Positions 1 through 6,420 are shown, counted from the stretch's first letter. The stretch is DNA of 7,018 nucleotides from Flavobacteriales bacterium (GCA_003229235.1 QIIH01000348.1:1-7018), one strand, 5' to 3'. Notes: generated from the sequence alone by a model not told the origin. Numbers and translations: made by a program.

Positions 1-232
1 ATATTCAAAGCCCGGTTCAAAATTGAAACCTCTAACAAAATCTACTTCGATAAAGGCATCGCTGCCCATTTGAGCCTCTTCTTGAGCGAGCATTGTGAGA
101 GTAGGAGCAGCCACAGCCACCGTTTTAAAATGATTAACGATACAACTGAACAACTTCTGAAGTCTCGGAGCCGTCATCTGAGCTACAAGAAAGCAGTAGT
201 CCAGAGACTAATATTAGTAAGAGTCTTTTCAT
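1..232 (-). pseudogene. DUF4377-like lipoprotein, frameshifted, 3' end beyond window
   Basis: Reading from ATG at 232-230, the minus strand encodes a clear lipoprotein signal: MKRLLLILVSGLLLSC followed by SSDDGSE. Cys16 would be the lipidated residue, and the acidic run after it is typical of Bacteroidota outer-membrane lipoproteins. This frame stops after 32 codons (TAA at 136-134). The +1 frame then stays open from about base 138 to the window edge for 46 codons, starting VNHFKTVAVA and ending in RGFNFEPGFEY. That ending resembles the conserved GFxYEPGYxY segment I associate with DUF4377 domains, which often follow a lipoprotein signal in this phylum. The two halves joined make a sensible protein, so I infer a one-base insertion or two-base deletion between roughly 170 and 134. 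It could be a true pseudogene or a sequencing error. No homopolymer marks the site. Function of DUF4377 is unknown. A plus-strand open frame over this region is a shadow. Confidence 0.6.
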
Positions 233-237
233 TTTTG

Positions 238-266
238 CAATTTTATTTTCATTTAAAAAAGTACAA
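238..266 (-). promoter_or_regulatory. Possible promoter of the lipoprotein gene
   Basis: On the minus strand a TTG at 266-264 is followed after 18 bases by TAAAATTG at 245-238, which matches five of the six fixed positions of the Bacteroidota -7 element TAnnTTTG. The -7 element ends only five bases before the ATG, so a transcript from it would be nearly leaderless. The -33 TTG is formed by the end of the upstream terminator's T-run. A/T-rich sequence makes chance matches common. Confidence 0.3.
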
Positions 267-302
267 AAAAAGACCGATGCCTGGGTAAGCATCGGTCTTT
301 TT
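267..302 (-). terminator. Intrinsic terminator after secA
   Basis: A perfect 14-base-pair stem (267-280 with 289-302) encloses an 8-base loop. The GC-rich core is GACCGATGC paired with GCATCGGTC. Read on the minus strand, the hairpin is followed by an uninterrupted run of seven T, partly inside the stem, 22 bases beyond the secA stop. The plus strand also ends in five T, so it could work in both directions, though no plus-strand gene is seen here. Confidence 0.9.
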
Positions 303-323
303 AACAATAATAAAGGGTCTTTT

Positions 324-3300
324 TTATTCGGTGAGCACCCATTCGCCTTTATCTAAAAGCGGAATGGCCTGTTTGTATTTTACTTCTTTGTTCTCACCAG
401 TAATCACATTTTTGATCGTTACACGTTCGTTACGACCAATCTTTGGGCGCTCGCGTGTAATTGTTTCTGTAACTCCTCGTTGTCCTTGTGTATTTCCGGC
501 CGCTCTTGCTTGTGCAGAGCGCTCGTCCATGTTTTGGATTTCGTCTTTTTGCGTTGTAGTATCGTCTTTGCGTCTTACAGTTTTAGCCTCTTGTATTTGC
601 TGCTGATTTTCTTGTGGCAATTCGCCCTTATACAAGAACGATAATACATCTTTATTCACCTGATCTATCATTACTTTAAACATTTCAAAAGCTTCAAACT
701 TATAGATAAGTAACGGGTCTTTTTGTTCGTGTACAGCAAGCTGAACAGATTGCTTTAACTCGTCCATTTTTCGTAAATGCGTTTTCCAAGCTTCATCAAT
801 AATGGCAAGTGTAATGTTCTTTTCGAAATCCTGAACCAGCTGCTTTCCTTCTGTCCGGTAGGCCTCTTCAAGATCTGTAGCTACATTTAAGGTTTTGATA
901 CCGTCTGTAAACGGCACTAAAATTCGTTTGTATTTATCGCTTTGCGTTTCGTAAACATTTTTGATTACAGGAAATGCAGTTTGTGCAGAGCGATCCATTT
1001 TTTCTTGATAATGGGTATATGCCTTCTTATACACTTTTGAAGTAATCTCCTGTTCAGACAAGCTTTCAAACTCATCGGCGTTAATAGGCGATGCCATTGT
1101 AAAGTATCTGATTAGTTCAAACTCAAAGTTTTTGTAATCTCTTGCTGCTTTATTTCCTTCTACGATTAATTCTACCGTATCAAAAATCATATTAGCAATA
1201 TCTACTCGCAAACGTTCACCAAACAAGGCGTGATAACGACGTTTGTATACTACTTCTCTCTGAGCGTTCATCACATCGTCATATTCTAAAAGACGCTTAC
1301 GAACTCCAAAGTTGTTTTCTTCTACCTTTTTCTGTGCGCGTTCGATAGATTTAGAAATCATCGAATGCTGAATCACTTCACCTTCTTTAAGACCCATGCG
1401 GTCCATCATTTTGGCAATACGTTCACTACCAAACAAGCGCATTAAATTATCTTCTAACGACACGTAAAATTGCGAACTACCAGGATCTCCTTGACGTCCG
1501 GCACGTCCACGCAACTGTCTGTCTACTCGTCGAGAATCGTGACGTTCTGTACCTACGATGGCCAAACCACCTGCCTTTTTAACCTCGTCGGATAATTTAA
1601 TGTCGGTACCACGACCCGCCATGTTTGTTGCAATAGTAACGATGCCAGCATCTCCTGCTTGGGCAACGATATCGGCTTCTTTTTTATGGAGTTTCGCGTT
1701 TAATACGTTGTGAGTCACGTTGCGAATACCTAACATTCGACTTAATAATTCGGATATTTCTACAGAAGTCGTACCAATAAGTACAGGTCTTCCTGCGGCA
1801 GATAAATCTGTTACCTCGTCGATAACCGCATTGTATTTTTCGCGCTTAGTCTTATAAATTTTGTCTTCGCGATCGTCACGTGCAATAGGACGGTTGGTAG
1901 GTATCTCTACCACATCTAATTGATAAATCTCCCAAAGTTCGCCTGCTTCTGTTACCGCTGTACCTGTCATACCAGATAATTTGCGATACATTCTAAAATA
2001 ATTTTGAAGAGTAACAGTAGCAAATGTCTGTGTTACTGCTTCTATTTTTACGTTTTCTTTGGCCTCTATTGCTTGGTGCAAACCATCGCTATAACGGCGA
2101 CCGTCCATAATACGGCCTGTTTGCTCATCTACAATCATAACTTTATTTTCCATGACCACATATTGTGTGTCTTTTTCGAATAAAGTATAGGCTTTAAGCA
2201 ATTGATTCATCGTGTGAATTCGCTCGCTTTTAACCCCAAAATCTTTAAAAAGCTCTTCTTTAAGCTCGGCTTCTTTTTCTGGTTCTAAACCTTGATCCTC
2301 AATTTTTGCTATTTCTGTACCAATCTCTGGCATTACAAAAAAGTCTGGGTTGTCTTCGCCCGATAAAAAATCTATTCCTTGATCTGTAAGCTCTATTTGA
2401 TTGTTTTTTTCTTCTATTACAAAGTACAATTCCGCGTCTATCTTAGGCATTTCACGATTGTTGTCCTGCATATAAAAGTTTTCTGTCTTTTGCAGTAGCA
2501 ACTTAATTCCTTCTTCAGATAAGTACTTGATAAGTGCTTTGTTTTTAGGCAATCCGCGATATACTCTCAACAGTTGTATCCCACCTTCTTTTGTCTCGCC
2601 GGCAGAAATCAGTTTTTTGGCCTCGGCCAATACGCCTGTTAAATACTTGCGTTGTACATCTACTATATCTTGAATTTTTGGCTTAAGCTCGGTAAACTCA
2701 TGACGATCGCCTTGCGGAACCGGTCCTGATATAATAAGTGGAGTACGTGCGTCGTCAATTAATACAGAATCGACCTCATCTACAATTGCATAATGATGTG
2801 GGCGTTGTACTAAATCGTCTGGTGCATGCGCCATATTATCACGCAGATAGTCAAAACCAAATTCGTTGTTGGTTCCGTAAGTGATATCCGAATTGTAAGC
2901 GGCACGTCGTTCGGGCGAATTAGGTTTGTGATAATCGATACAATCAACACTTAACCCGTGAAACTCAAAAATAGGAGCCATCCACGCGCTATCACGTTTT
3001 GCCAAATAATCATTTACAGTTACCAAGTGAACACCGTTACCCGCCAAACCATTAAGATATACAGGTAAGGTTGCTACTAGGGTTTTACCTTCCCCTGTAT
3101 GCATTTCGGTAGCTTTCCCTTGATGTAGCGCAATACCACCAACAAGCTGGACATCGTAATGTACCATGTCCCATGTAATTTCTTTTCCTGCTGCGTCCCA
3201 AGAATTTGCCCAATGTGCCATGTCTCCATCTAAAGTTACATAGGTTTTTGTTGCAGATATTTCTCTATCAAAAGTGCTTGCTGTTACGGTTAATGTTTCG

Positions 3301-3677
3301 TTTTCTTTAAAGCGTTTTGCTGTTTCTTTAATCACTGCAAAAGCCTCTGGTAAAAGCTCGTCCAGGGTTTCTTTTTCTACTTCGTAAAGCGTGTCTTTTA
3401 ACGCATCAATTTGAGCGTAATAGTTCTCTTTTTCGTTAATGTCTGAGGTTTCTTCTGCTTGAGCTTTTAGAGATTCCATCTCTTTCTTTCCTTCGGCTTG
3501 AGCTTCTTTAATTCGAGTTCTGAAGGTGTCAGATTTGGCGCGCAACTCGTCCATAGAAAGACCTGCTATAGCTGCCTCCTGCTCTTTTATTTTATTTAAA
3601 GTTGGCTGTAATTCGCCTATGTCTTTTTTGGATTTGTCTCCAACAAATACCTTTATTACATTGTCTAAAAGGCCCAT
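324..3677 (-). CDS. secA: Preprotein translocase subunit SecA
   Basis: SecA is the cytoplasmic ATPase motor that pushes unfolded preproteins through SecYEG. The 1117-residue product has all the hallmarks: Walker A MHTGEGKTL (192-200), Walker B VDEVDS (299-304), IVDEQTGRIMDGRRYSDG (515-532), SGMTGTA (568-574), TNMAGRGTDI (684-693), the QLRGRAGRQGD helicase motif VI (721-731), and the two-helix-finger region DEAWKTHLRKMDELKQS (961-977). It is much longer than E. coli SecA (901). Extra length lies in a charged N-terminal insert (about 55-100), an enlarged preprotein-binding region (about 325-500), and a Gln/Arg-rich linker (about 1020-1075). The tail keeps KIGRNE, which aligns with KVGRND of other SecAs, but the zinc-binding cysteines that normally follow are absent, ending instead in a short domain finishing WVLTE. 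I regard this as normal for Bacteroidota. The ATG is preceded by A/T-rich sequence with no Shine-Dalgarno. It is flanked by terminators on both sides, so it is probably monocistronic. Confidence 0.98.
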   Translation of the reverse strand: MGLLDNVIKVFVGDKSKKDIGELQPTLNKIKEQEAAIAGLSMDELRAKSDTFRTRIKEAQAEGKKEMESLKAQAEETSDINEKENYYAQIDALKDTLYEVEKETLDELLPEAFAVIKETAKRFKENETLTVTASTFDREISATKTYVTLDGDMAHWANSWDAAGKEITWDMVHYDVQLVGGIALHQGKATEMHTGEGKTLVATLPVYLNGLAGNGVHLVTVNDYLAKRDSAWMAPIFEFHGLSVDCIDYHKPNSPERRAAYNSDITYGTNNEFGFDYLRDNMAHAPDDLVQRPHHYAIVDEVDSVLIDDARTPLIISGPVPQGDRHEFTELKPKIQDIVDVQRKYLTGVLAEAKKLISAGETKEGGIQLLRVYRGLPKNKALIKYLSEEGIKLLLQKTENFYMQDNNREMPKIDAELYFVIEEKNNQIELTDQGIDFLSGEDNPDFFVMPEIGTEIAKIEDQGLEPEKEAELKEELFKDFGVKSERIHTMNQLLKAYTLFEKDTQYVVMENKVMIVDEQTGRIMDGRRYSDGLHQAIEAKENVKIEAVTQTFATVTLQNYFRMYRKLSGMTGTAVTEAGELWEIYQLDVVEIPTNRPIARDDREDKIYKTKREKYNAVIDEVTDLSAAGRPVLIGTTSVEISELLSRMLGIRNVTHNVLNAKLHKKEADIVAQAGDAGIVTIATNMAGRGTDIKLSDEVKKAGGLAIVGTERHDSRRVDRQLRGRAGRQGDPGSSQFYVSLEDNLMRLFGSERIAKMMDRMGLKEGEVIQHSMISKSIERAQKKVEENNFGVRKRLLEYDDVMNAQREVVYKRRYHALFGERLRVDIANMIFDTVELIVEGNKAARDYKNFEFELIRYFTMASPINADEFESLSEQEITSKVYKKAYTHYQEKMDRSAQTAFPVIKNVYETQSDKYKRILVPFTDGIKTLNVATDLEEAYRTEGKQLVQDFEKNITLAIIDEAWKTHLRKMDELKQSVQLAVHEQKDPLLIYKFEAFEMFKVMIDQVNKDVLSFLYKGELPQENQQQIQEAKTVRRKDDTTTQKDEIQNMDERSAQARAAGNTQGQRGVTETITRERPKIGRNERVTIKNVITGENKEVKYKQAIPLLDKGEWVLTE

Positions 3678-3687
3678 ATAAATTTAT

Positions 3688-3729
3688 TTATTTCACAACC
3701 TCTCGAATTAGCCCAATTACAGGGGTCAT
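3688..3729 (-). other. Possible 13-codon leader reading frame upstream of secA
   Basis: On the minus strand an ATG at 3729-3727 opens a frame reading MTPVIGLIREVVK and stops at TAA (3690-3688), ten bases before the secA ATG. The codons for Glu-Val-Val lie in the downstream arm of an inverted repeat, so a ribosome here would melt that stem. E. coli secA is controlled by an upstream arrest peptide (SecM), but this one is far too short to be a SecM homologue and has no signal peptide. Frames of this size are frequent by chance, so translation is unproven. Confidence 0.2.
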
Positions 3730-3742
3730 TTCTAAGGTTGTG
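3694..3742 (-). repeat. Inverted repeat in the secA 5' leader
   Basis: CACAACCT at 3694-3701 is the exact reverse complement of AGGTTGTG at 3735-3742, with 33 bases between. Inside, CCC (3712-3714) can pair with GGG (3722-3724) across a 7-base loop, so the leader RNA could fold as a small hairpin within a larger stem. The stem ends 16 bases before the secA ATG, close enough to affect ribosome access. Whether it is transcribed depends on the secA start site, which I cannot place. Confidence 0.4.
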
Positions 3743-3743
3743 C

Positions 3744-3769
3744 AAAAAAAAAGCCTCGTGAGAGACTTT
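3744..3769 (-). terminator. Intrinsic terminator after the DUF2795 gene
   Basis: On the minus strand AAAGTCTC pairs with GAGGCTTT (3769-3762 with 3757-3750, one G-U pair) around the 4-base loop TCAC. The stem runs directly into nine T (complement of the A-run 3744-3752). It lies 19 bases past the DUF2795 stop. On the plus strand the G-U pair becomes a C-A mismatch and there is no T-run, so it is directed to the minus strand and separates this gene from secA. Confidence 0.8.
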
Positions 3770-3788
3770 CTTATATTATTAATCCAGT

Positions 3789-4010
3789 TTAGTATTCATC
3801 CTCATTCCAAAGATAATCATCGTCGGTGGGATAGTCTGGCCAAACTTCATCTATTGAATCGTATGAATCACCTTCATCTTCGATGGCTTGAATATTCTCT
3901 ACAACTTCTAAAGGGGCTCCCGTACGAATTGCATAATCTATCAATTCGTCTTTGGTAGCAGGCCAGGGTGCATCACTTAAATATGACGCTAATTCTAAAG
4001 TCCAGTACAT
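3789..4010 (-). CDS. DUF2795 domain protein
   Basis: This 73-residue soluble protein matches, from memory, a small family strongly conserved in Bacteroidota and annotated as DUF2795. The N-terminal part MYWTLELASYLSDAPWPATK runs into DELIDYAIRTGAPLEVVENI (residues 21-40), consistent with a small helical domain. The C-terminal third (44-73) is highly acidic, with Asp/Glu at roughly half the positions, and ends LWNEDEY. There is no signal peptide, membrane segment or cysteine. The ATG start fits the good promoter 26 bases upstream, giving a leader of about 20 bases. It has its own promoter and terminator, so it is probably transcribed alone, and its place beside secA may be inherited gene order more than a functional link. 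The molecular function is unknown. The acidic tail could suit binding to a basic protein or nucleic-acid mimicry, but that is speculation. Confidence 0.9.
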   Translation of the reverse strand: MYWTLELASYLSDAPWPATKDELIDYAIRTGAPLEVVENIQAIEDEGDSYDSIDEVWPDYPTDDDYLWNEDEY

Positions 4011-4035
4011 AGCACTTACTAAGTTTTATTTTGTG

Positions 4036-4065
4036 CAAAAATAATTTTTTAGACGAAATAGTCAA
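4036..4065 (-). promoter_or_regulatory. Bacteroidota-type promoter of the DUF2795 gene
   Basis: On the minus strand TTG (4065-4063) is followed after 19 bases by TATTTTTG (4043-4036), a full match to the TAnnTTTG -7 element used by the Bacteroidota primary sigma factor with its -33 TTG. The expected start of transcription is near 4030, leaving about 20 bases before the ATG at 4010. It is the best promoter in the window. Confidence 0.75.
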
Positions 4066-4117
4066 GTAAAATCTAAGTTATTTCTGCTTTATTCGAAAGA
4101 ACGTTTTTTTAGCCTTG

Positions 4118-4142
4118 TAACTTATTGAGTATCAATAAGTTA
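4118..4142. repeat. 25-base near-perfect palindrome
   Basis: TAACTTATTGA (4118-4128) and TCAATAAGTTA (4132-4142) are exact reverse complements separated by three bases (GTA). It lies in the gap between the adenosyltransferase stop and the DUF2795 promoter, 52 bases upstream of that promoter's -33 element. Neither side is followed by a clean T-run, and the stem is only 4 of 22 G or C, so a standard terminator is unlikely. It may be a binding site for a dimeric protein or a weak 3' end hairpin for the adenosyltransferase transcript. Confidence 0.6.
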
Positions 4143-4166
4143 AAAATGAACAAAAAAAATAAAATT

Positions 4167-4739
4167 CTAAAGCTTTTTAGGAATCCACTTAATTTCTTCG
4201 GCTTTTAGTTCATTAGTCAACATCCGTGCCAATACAAAAAGGTAGTCAGAAAGTCTGTTTAGGTATTTTAAAACACTCGAATCGACAGTTTCTAACTCGT
4301 TTAATTGAGTTGCTAATCGTTCGCCACGACGACAAACACAGCGTGCAATGTGACAGAATGACACCGTTTGATGCCCGCCAGGTAATACAAAATGTGTCAT
4401 TGGAGGCAATTGGCCATCCATTGTATCCATTTGCATTTCTAAATCTGCAATATCTTCGGGAGATATTTTTGGAATATTAAGGCGGTCTTTACCGCTTTTA
4501 AGCGTTGTTTTTTCAGGATCGGTCGCTAGAATTGCACCCACAGTAAATAGGCGATCCTGAATTTTTATCAATGCTGTTTTATACACTTGATCAATCTCCT
4601 GATCACGAATGAGTCCTATATAAGAGTTGAGTTCGTCTATTGTGCCATAGCACTCAATTCTGATGTGATGTTTAGGTACGCGCGTACCGCCAAAGAGGGC
4701 TGTGGTACCTTTATCTCCTGTCTTGGTGTAAATCTTCAT
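4167..4739 (-). CDS. PduO-type corrinoid (cob(I)alamin) adenosyltransferase
   Basis: The enzyme transfers the adenosyl group of ATP to cob(I)alamin or a cob(I)yrinic acid derivative, making the coenzyme form of vitamin B12, in the cytoplasm, usually as a trimer. The 190-residue product has the family signatures: MKIYTKTGDKGTTALFGG at the N-terminus, which binds ATP; GTIDELNSYIG (32-42) containing the conserved Asp35; RCVCRRGER (133-141), whose Arg133 and Arg137 match the paired arginines studied in Lactobacillus PduO; and YLNRLSDYLFVLAR (159-172). The frame is open to an upstream ATG at 4811, giving 24 more residues, but the family begins at MKIYTKTGD, so I place the start at 4739-4737. That start lies within the last 29 bases of the preceding small gene, suggesting translational coupling. 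No other B12 gene is near; it may serve B12 salvage for enzymes such as methylmalonyl-CoA mutase, which is inference. Confidence 0.95.
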   Translation of the reverse strand: MKIYTKTGDKGTTALFGGTRVPKHHIRIECYGTIDELNSYIGLIRDQEIDQVYKTALIKIQDRLFTVGAILATDPEKTTLKSGKDRLNIPKISPEDIADLEMQMDTMDGQLPPMTHFVLPGGHQTVSFCHIARCVCRRGERLATQLNELETVDSSVLKYLNRLSDYLFVLARMLTNELKAEEIKWIPKKL

Positions 4740-4896
4740 GAGACGATTTTCGCTTGGCTTGATACCTTTTTCTAAAGGTTTTGTTTTTTCTATTACGACT
4801 GCTAGTAGCATTCGTCTGATTCCAAAGGTACAATAAGATAATTAGGAGGATAGCGCCTCCAATCAAGATATATGGGTTAGATAAAATTGTTGTCAC
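4711..4896 (-). CDS. Small single-helix membrane protein, function unknown
   Basis: This 61-residue product has one hydrophobic helix (about residues 9-25, PYILIGGAILLIILLYLWN) followed by a strongly basic tail rich in Arg and Lys (about 31-60), as in an inner-membrane protein with a cytoplasmic C-terminus. The start is GTG at 4896-4894, only two bases after the stop of the ABC ATPase gene. Its end overlaps the adenosyltransferase gene by 29 bases in another frame. This tight spacing on both sides, together with a coherent membrane-segment-plus-basic-tail pattern, makes it a real gene in my view, not a shadow, and it resembles small hypothetical proteins I recall from Flavobacteriia. I cannot name a family. 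It might assist the ABC transporter or act independently. Confidence 0.7.
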   Translation of the reverse strand: MTTILSNPYILIGGAILLIILLYLWNQTNATSSRNRKNKTFRKRYQAKRKSSHEDLHQDRR

Positions 4897-4898
4897 TT

Positions 4899-5585
4899 TT
4901 ATTTGGTTCGAACGTCTGTTTCTATCATACCATCCTTGAGTCTAATAACTCGGTGTGCATGCTTGGCAACGCTTTCTTCGTGCGTTACGACAATCACGGT
5001 ATTTCCCTTAGCATGAATCTCGTCAAAAAGAGCCATGATTTCTAAACCAGTTGTGGAGTCTAGGTTACCTGTAGGTTCATCGGCCAATATTATAGAAGGA
5101 TTGTTAACCAAGGCACGGCCAACAGCCACACGCTGGCGTTGTCCTCCCGAAAGCTGGCTAGGCTTGTGATTCATTCGATCTTCTAAACCAACGTCTTTGA
5201 GTATTTGTGATGCACGAATTTTACGCTCTCCCTTTGATGCTCCTGCATAAACCATAGGTAGCGCAACGTTTTCTAAAGCTGTAGTTCTTGGAAGTAAATT
5301 AAAAGTCTGAAACACAAATCCAATTTCTTTGTTTCTGATTTCGGCCAATTGGTCATCGGTCAAATTACTTACATCCTCCCCATTTAGCTCGTAGGTGCCC
5401 CCAGTTGGGGTGTCTAAACAACCTAAAAGGTTCATCAAAGTAGATTTACCCGAACCCGAAGGTCCCATAAGTGCTACATAGTCGCCTTTTTCGATATCGA
5501 GATCGATACCTTTTAAAACTTTTACAACTTCTGGGCCTAATGGGAAATCTCTTATTATGCCTCTAATTTTAATTACTAAACTCAT
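4899..5585 (-). CDS. ABC transporter ATP-binding protein, LolD/MacB type
   Basis: The 228-residue protein is a complete ABC ATPase: Walker [10 protein letters not shown] (41-49), Q-loop Gln93 in [11 protein letters not shown], signature [15 protein letters not shown] (145-159), Walker [14 protein letters not shown] (165-177) and switch His202 in VVTHE. The sequence around the Q-loop, [12 protein letters not shown], and [10 protein letters not shown] are typical of the MacB/LolD/FtsE group, whose partner permeases span the membrane four times and drive lipoprotein release, efflux or peptide export from the periplasmic side without importing substrate. No permease gene is adjacent, since the neighbours are a methyltransferase upstream and a small membrane protein downstream, so the partner is encoded elsewhere. 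Substrate cannot be assigned. The first gene of a likely three-gene unit with the small membrane protein (2-base gap) and the adenosyltransferase. Confidence 0.95.
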   Translation of the reverse strand: MSLVIKIRGIIRDFPLGPEVVKVLKGIDLDIEKGDYVALMGPSGSGKSTLMNLLGCLDTPTGGTYELNGEDVSNLTDDQLAEIRNKEIGFVFQTFNLLPRTTALENVALPMVYAGASKGERKIRASQILKDVGLEDRMNHKPSQLSGGQRQRVAVGRALVNNPSIILADEPTGNLDSTTGLEIMALFDEIHAKGNTVIVVTHEESVAKHAHRVIRLKDGMIETDVRTK

Positions 5586-5622
5586 AAGTACGGTTAGCGA
5601 TTACAATGTAAATTACTTTTTT

Positions 5623-5651
5623 ATCTTAATATTAGACGCACCACAGGTCAA
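5623..5651 (-). promoter_or_regulatory. Weak promoter candidate before the ABC ATPase gene
   Basis: In the 70-base gap, the minus strand has TTGACC (5651-5646), 17 bases, then TAAGAT (5628-5623), resembling a standard sigma-70 promoter. There is no TAnnTTTG element, so it does not fit the usual form for this phylum. The group may instead be read through from the Uup and methyltransferase genes, as no terminator hairpin is visible in the gap. Confidence 0.2.
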
Positions 5652-5655
5652 GTTG

Positions 5656-6420
5656 TTACAAGCGCAAAACAAAATGTTGTTTGGGCTGCTCTTTTCTAAA
5701 AAATAACCACCCCCAATTATAGCTATCGATGCTCACTGTTACCCGTGGATGCTGGCATAACAGTTGCCAAACTTCGGTCATTTGTGGAGACCAATATATA
5801 TCGTCTAATAGGATTAGACTGTTATTATGTATCAATGGCAATAACCCTTCAAAATTAGCCAAGGTCTGTTCTTTATTATGACCCCCGTCTAGATAAACCA
5901 GATCAAAAGATTGTGTGTTAGAAGATAAAAATTGGTTAAACGGTTTATTGTAAACTTCAATGTTTTTTAATTCTAATTGATCAAAATACTCTTGTGCAAT
6001 ATGAGCCGTGTTTGTGCAACCTTCGACAGTAACGACACTTGTTTTTGAAACATTTGCCATAGTAACAGTTGCTTTCCCCACAGATGTGCCAAGTTCTAAA
6101 ATTTGCCGAATTTCTAAATAAGGAATAAGTTTTCTCAATAAGGTTCGTTGCTTCTTTTTGATTCCAGCAATTTTAAAAATAGCACTTAGGGTGCGATTAT
6201 CACCCATGTAGCCAGATCCTGCTCCAAGATCGGTAACTTGAATGCTGCGATTATCTTTGCTCGCTAAGGCATCAAACTTAGCCTCTGTAGCCGTAATGTC
6301 CCCGTTGCTTTTGTGCCGTATACATTTGGTGAGTAAATCAAAAATAAATGGGGAGTGTACGCTGTGTTTGTTTTTAGAGCGCCATAAAAAGAGTAAATAG
6401 CTTTTTACTTGATACCACAT
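5656..6420 (-). CDS. Class I SAM-dependent methyltransferase, substrate unknown
   Basis: The 254-residue protein has the Rossmann-type methyltransferase core in its second half: motif I ILELGTSVGKATV (107-119), acidic Glu133 after the second strand (VVTVEGC), LVYLDGGHNKE (174-184) and LILLDDIYWS (202-211), then a C-terminal VSIDSYNWGWLFFRKE. This layout fits the Methyltransf_24/O-methyltransferase-like group. The N-terminal HSVHSPFIFDLLTK (19-32) and TDLGAGSG (63-70) segments are features I associate with a Bacteroidota-specific form, in which the second glycine-rich motif comes before the true SAM-binding site. No signal peptide or membrane segment is evident. The start ATG shares one base with the stop of the upstream ABC-F gene (TAATG), so the two are translationally coupled. 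Neither catalytic partner nor substrate can be inferred. Confidence 0.88.
   Translation of the reverse strand: MWYQVKSYLLFLWRSKNKHSVHSPFIFDLLTKCIRHKSNGDITATEAKFDALASKDNRSIQVTDLGAGSGYMGDNRTLSAIFKIAGIKKKQRTLLRKLIPYLEIRQILELGTSVGKATVTMANVSKTSVVTVEGCTNTAHIAQEYFDQLELKNIEVYNKPFNQFLSSNTQSFDLVYLDGGHNKEQTLANFEGLLPLIHNNSLILLDDIYWSPQMTEVWQLLCQHPRVTVSIDSYNWGWLFFRKEQPKQHFVLRL

Noticed and set aside
70..606. Plus-strand open frames at 70-288 and 331-606
   Set aside because: The first is antisense to the lipoprotein signal and runs through the terminator hairpin; the second is antisense to the secA 3' end. Neither has a recognisable domain.
3602..3958. Plus-strand open frame of 118 codons
   Set aside because: It covers the secA start, a terminator and the DUF2795 gene in antisense, so it is a by-product of those sequences.
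4086..4110. Possible hairpin around TTCGAAAGAACG
   Set aside because: The complementary stretches are too short and lack a stable core or T-run in the correct direction.
4226..4775. Plus-strand open frames at 4226-4480 and 4587-4775
   Set aside because: Both are antisense to the well-supported adenosyltransferase and show no family features.
4740..4811. Longer adenosyltransferase starting at 4811
   Set aside because: The extra 24 residues overlap the small membrane protein further and precede the conserved MKIYTKTGD start of the family.
6211..6234. TDLGAGSG in the methyltransferase taken as a second SAM-binding motif from a domain duplication
   Set aside because: It lies in the N-terminal segment I regard as normal for this Bacteroidota family; only ELGTSVG at 109-115 is followed by the remaining methyltransferase motifs in order.
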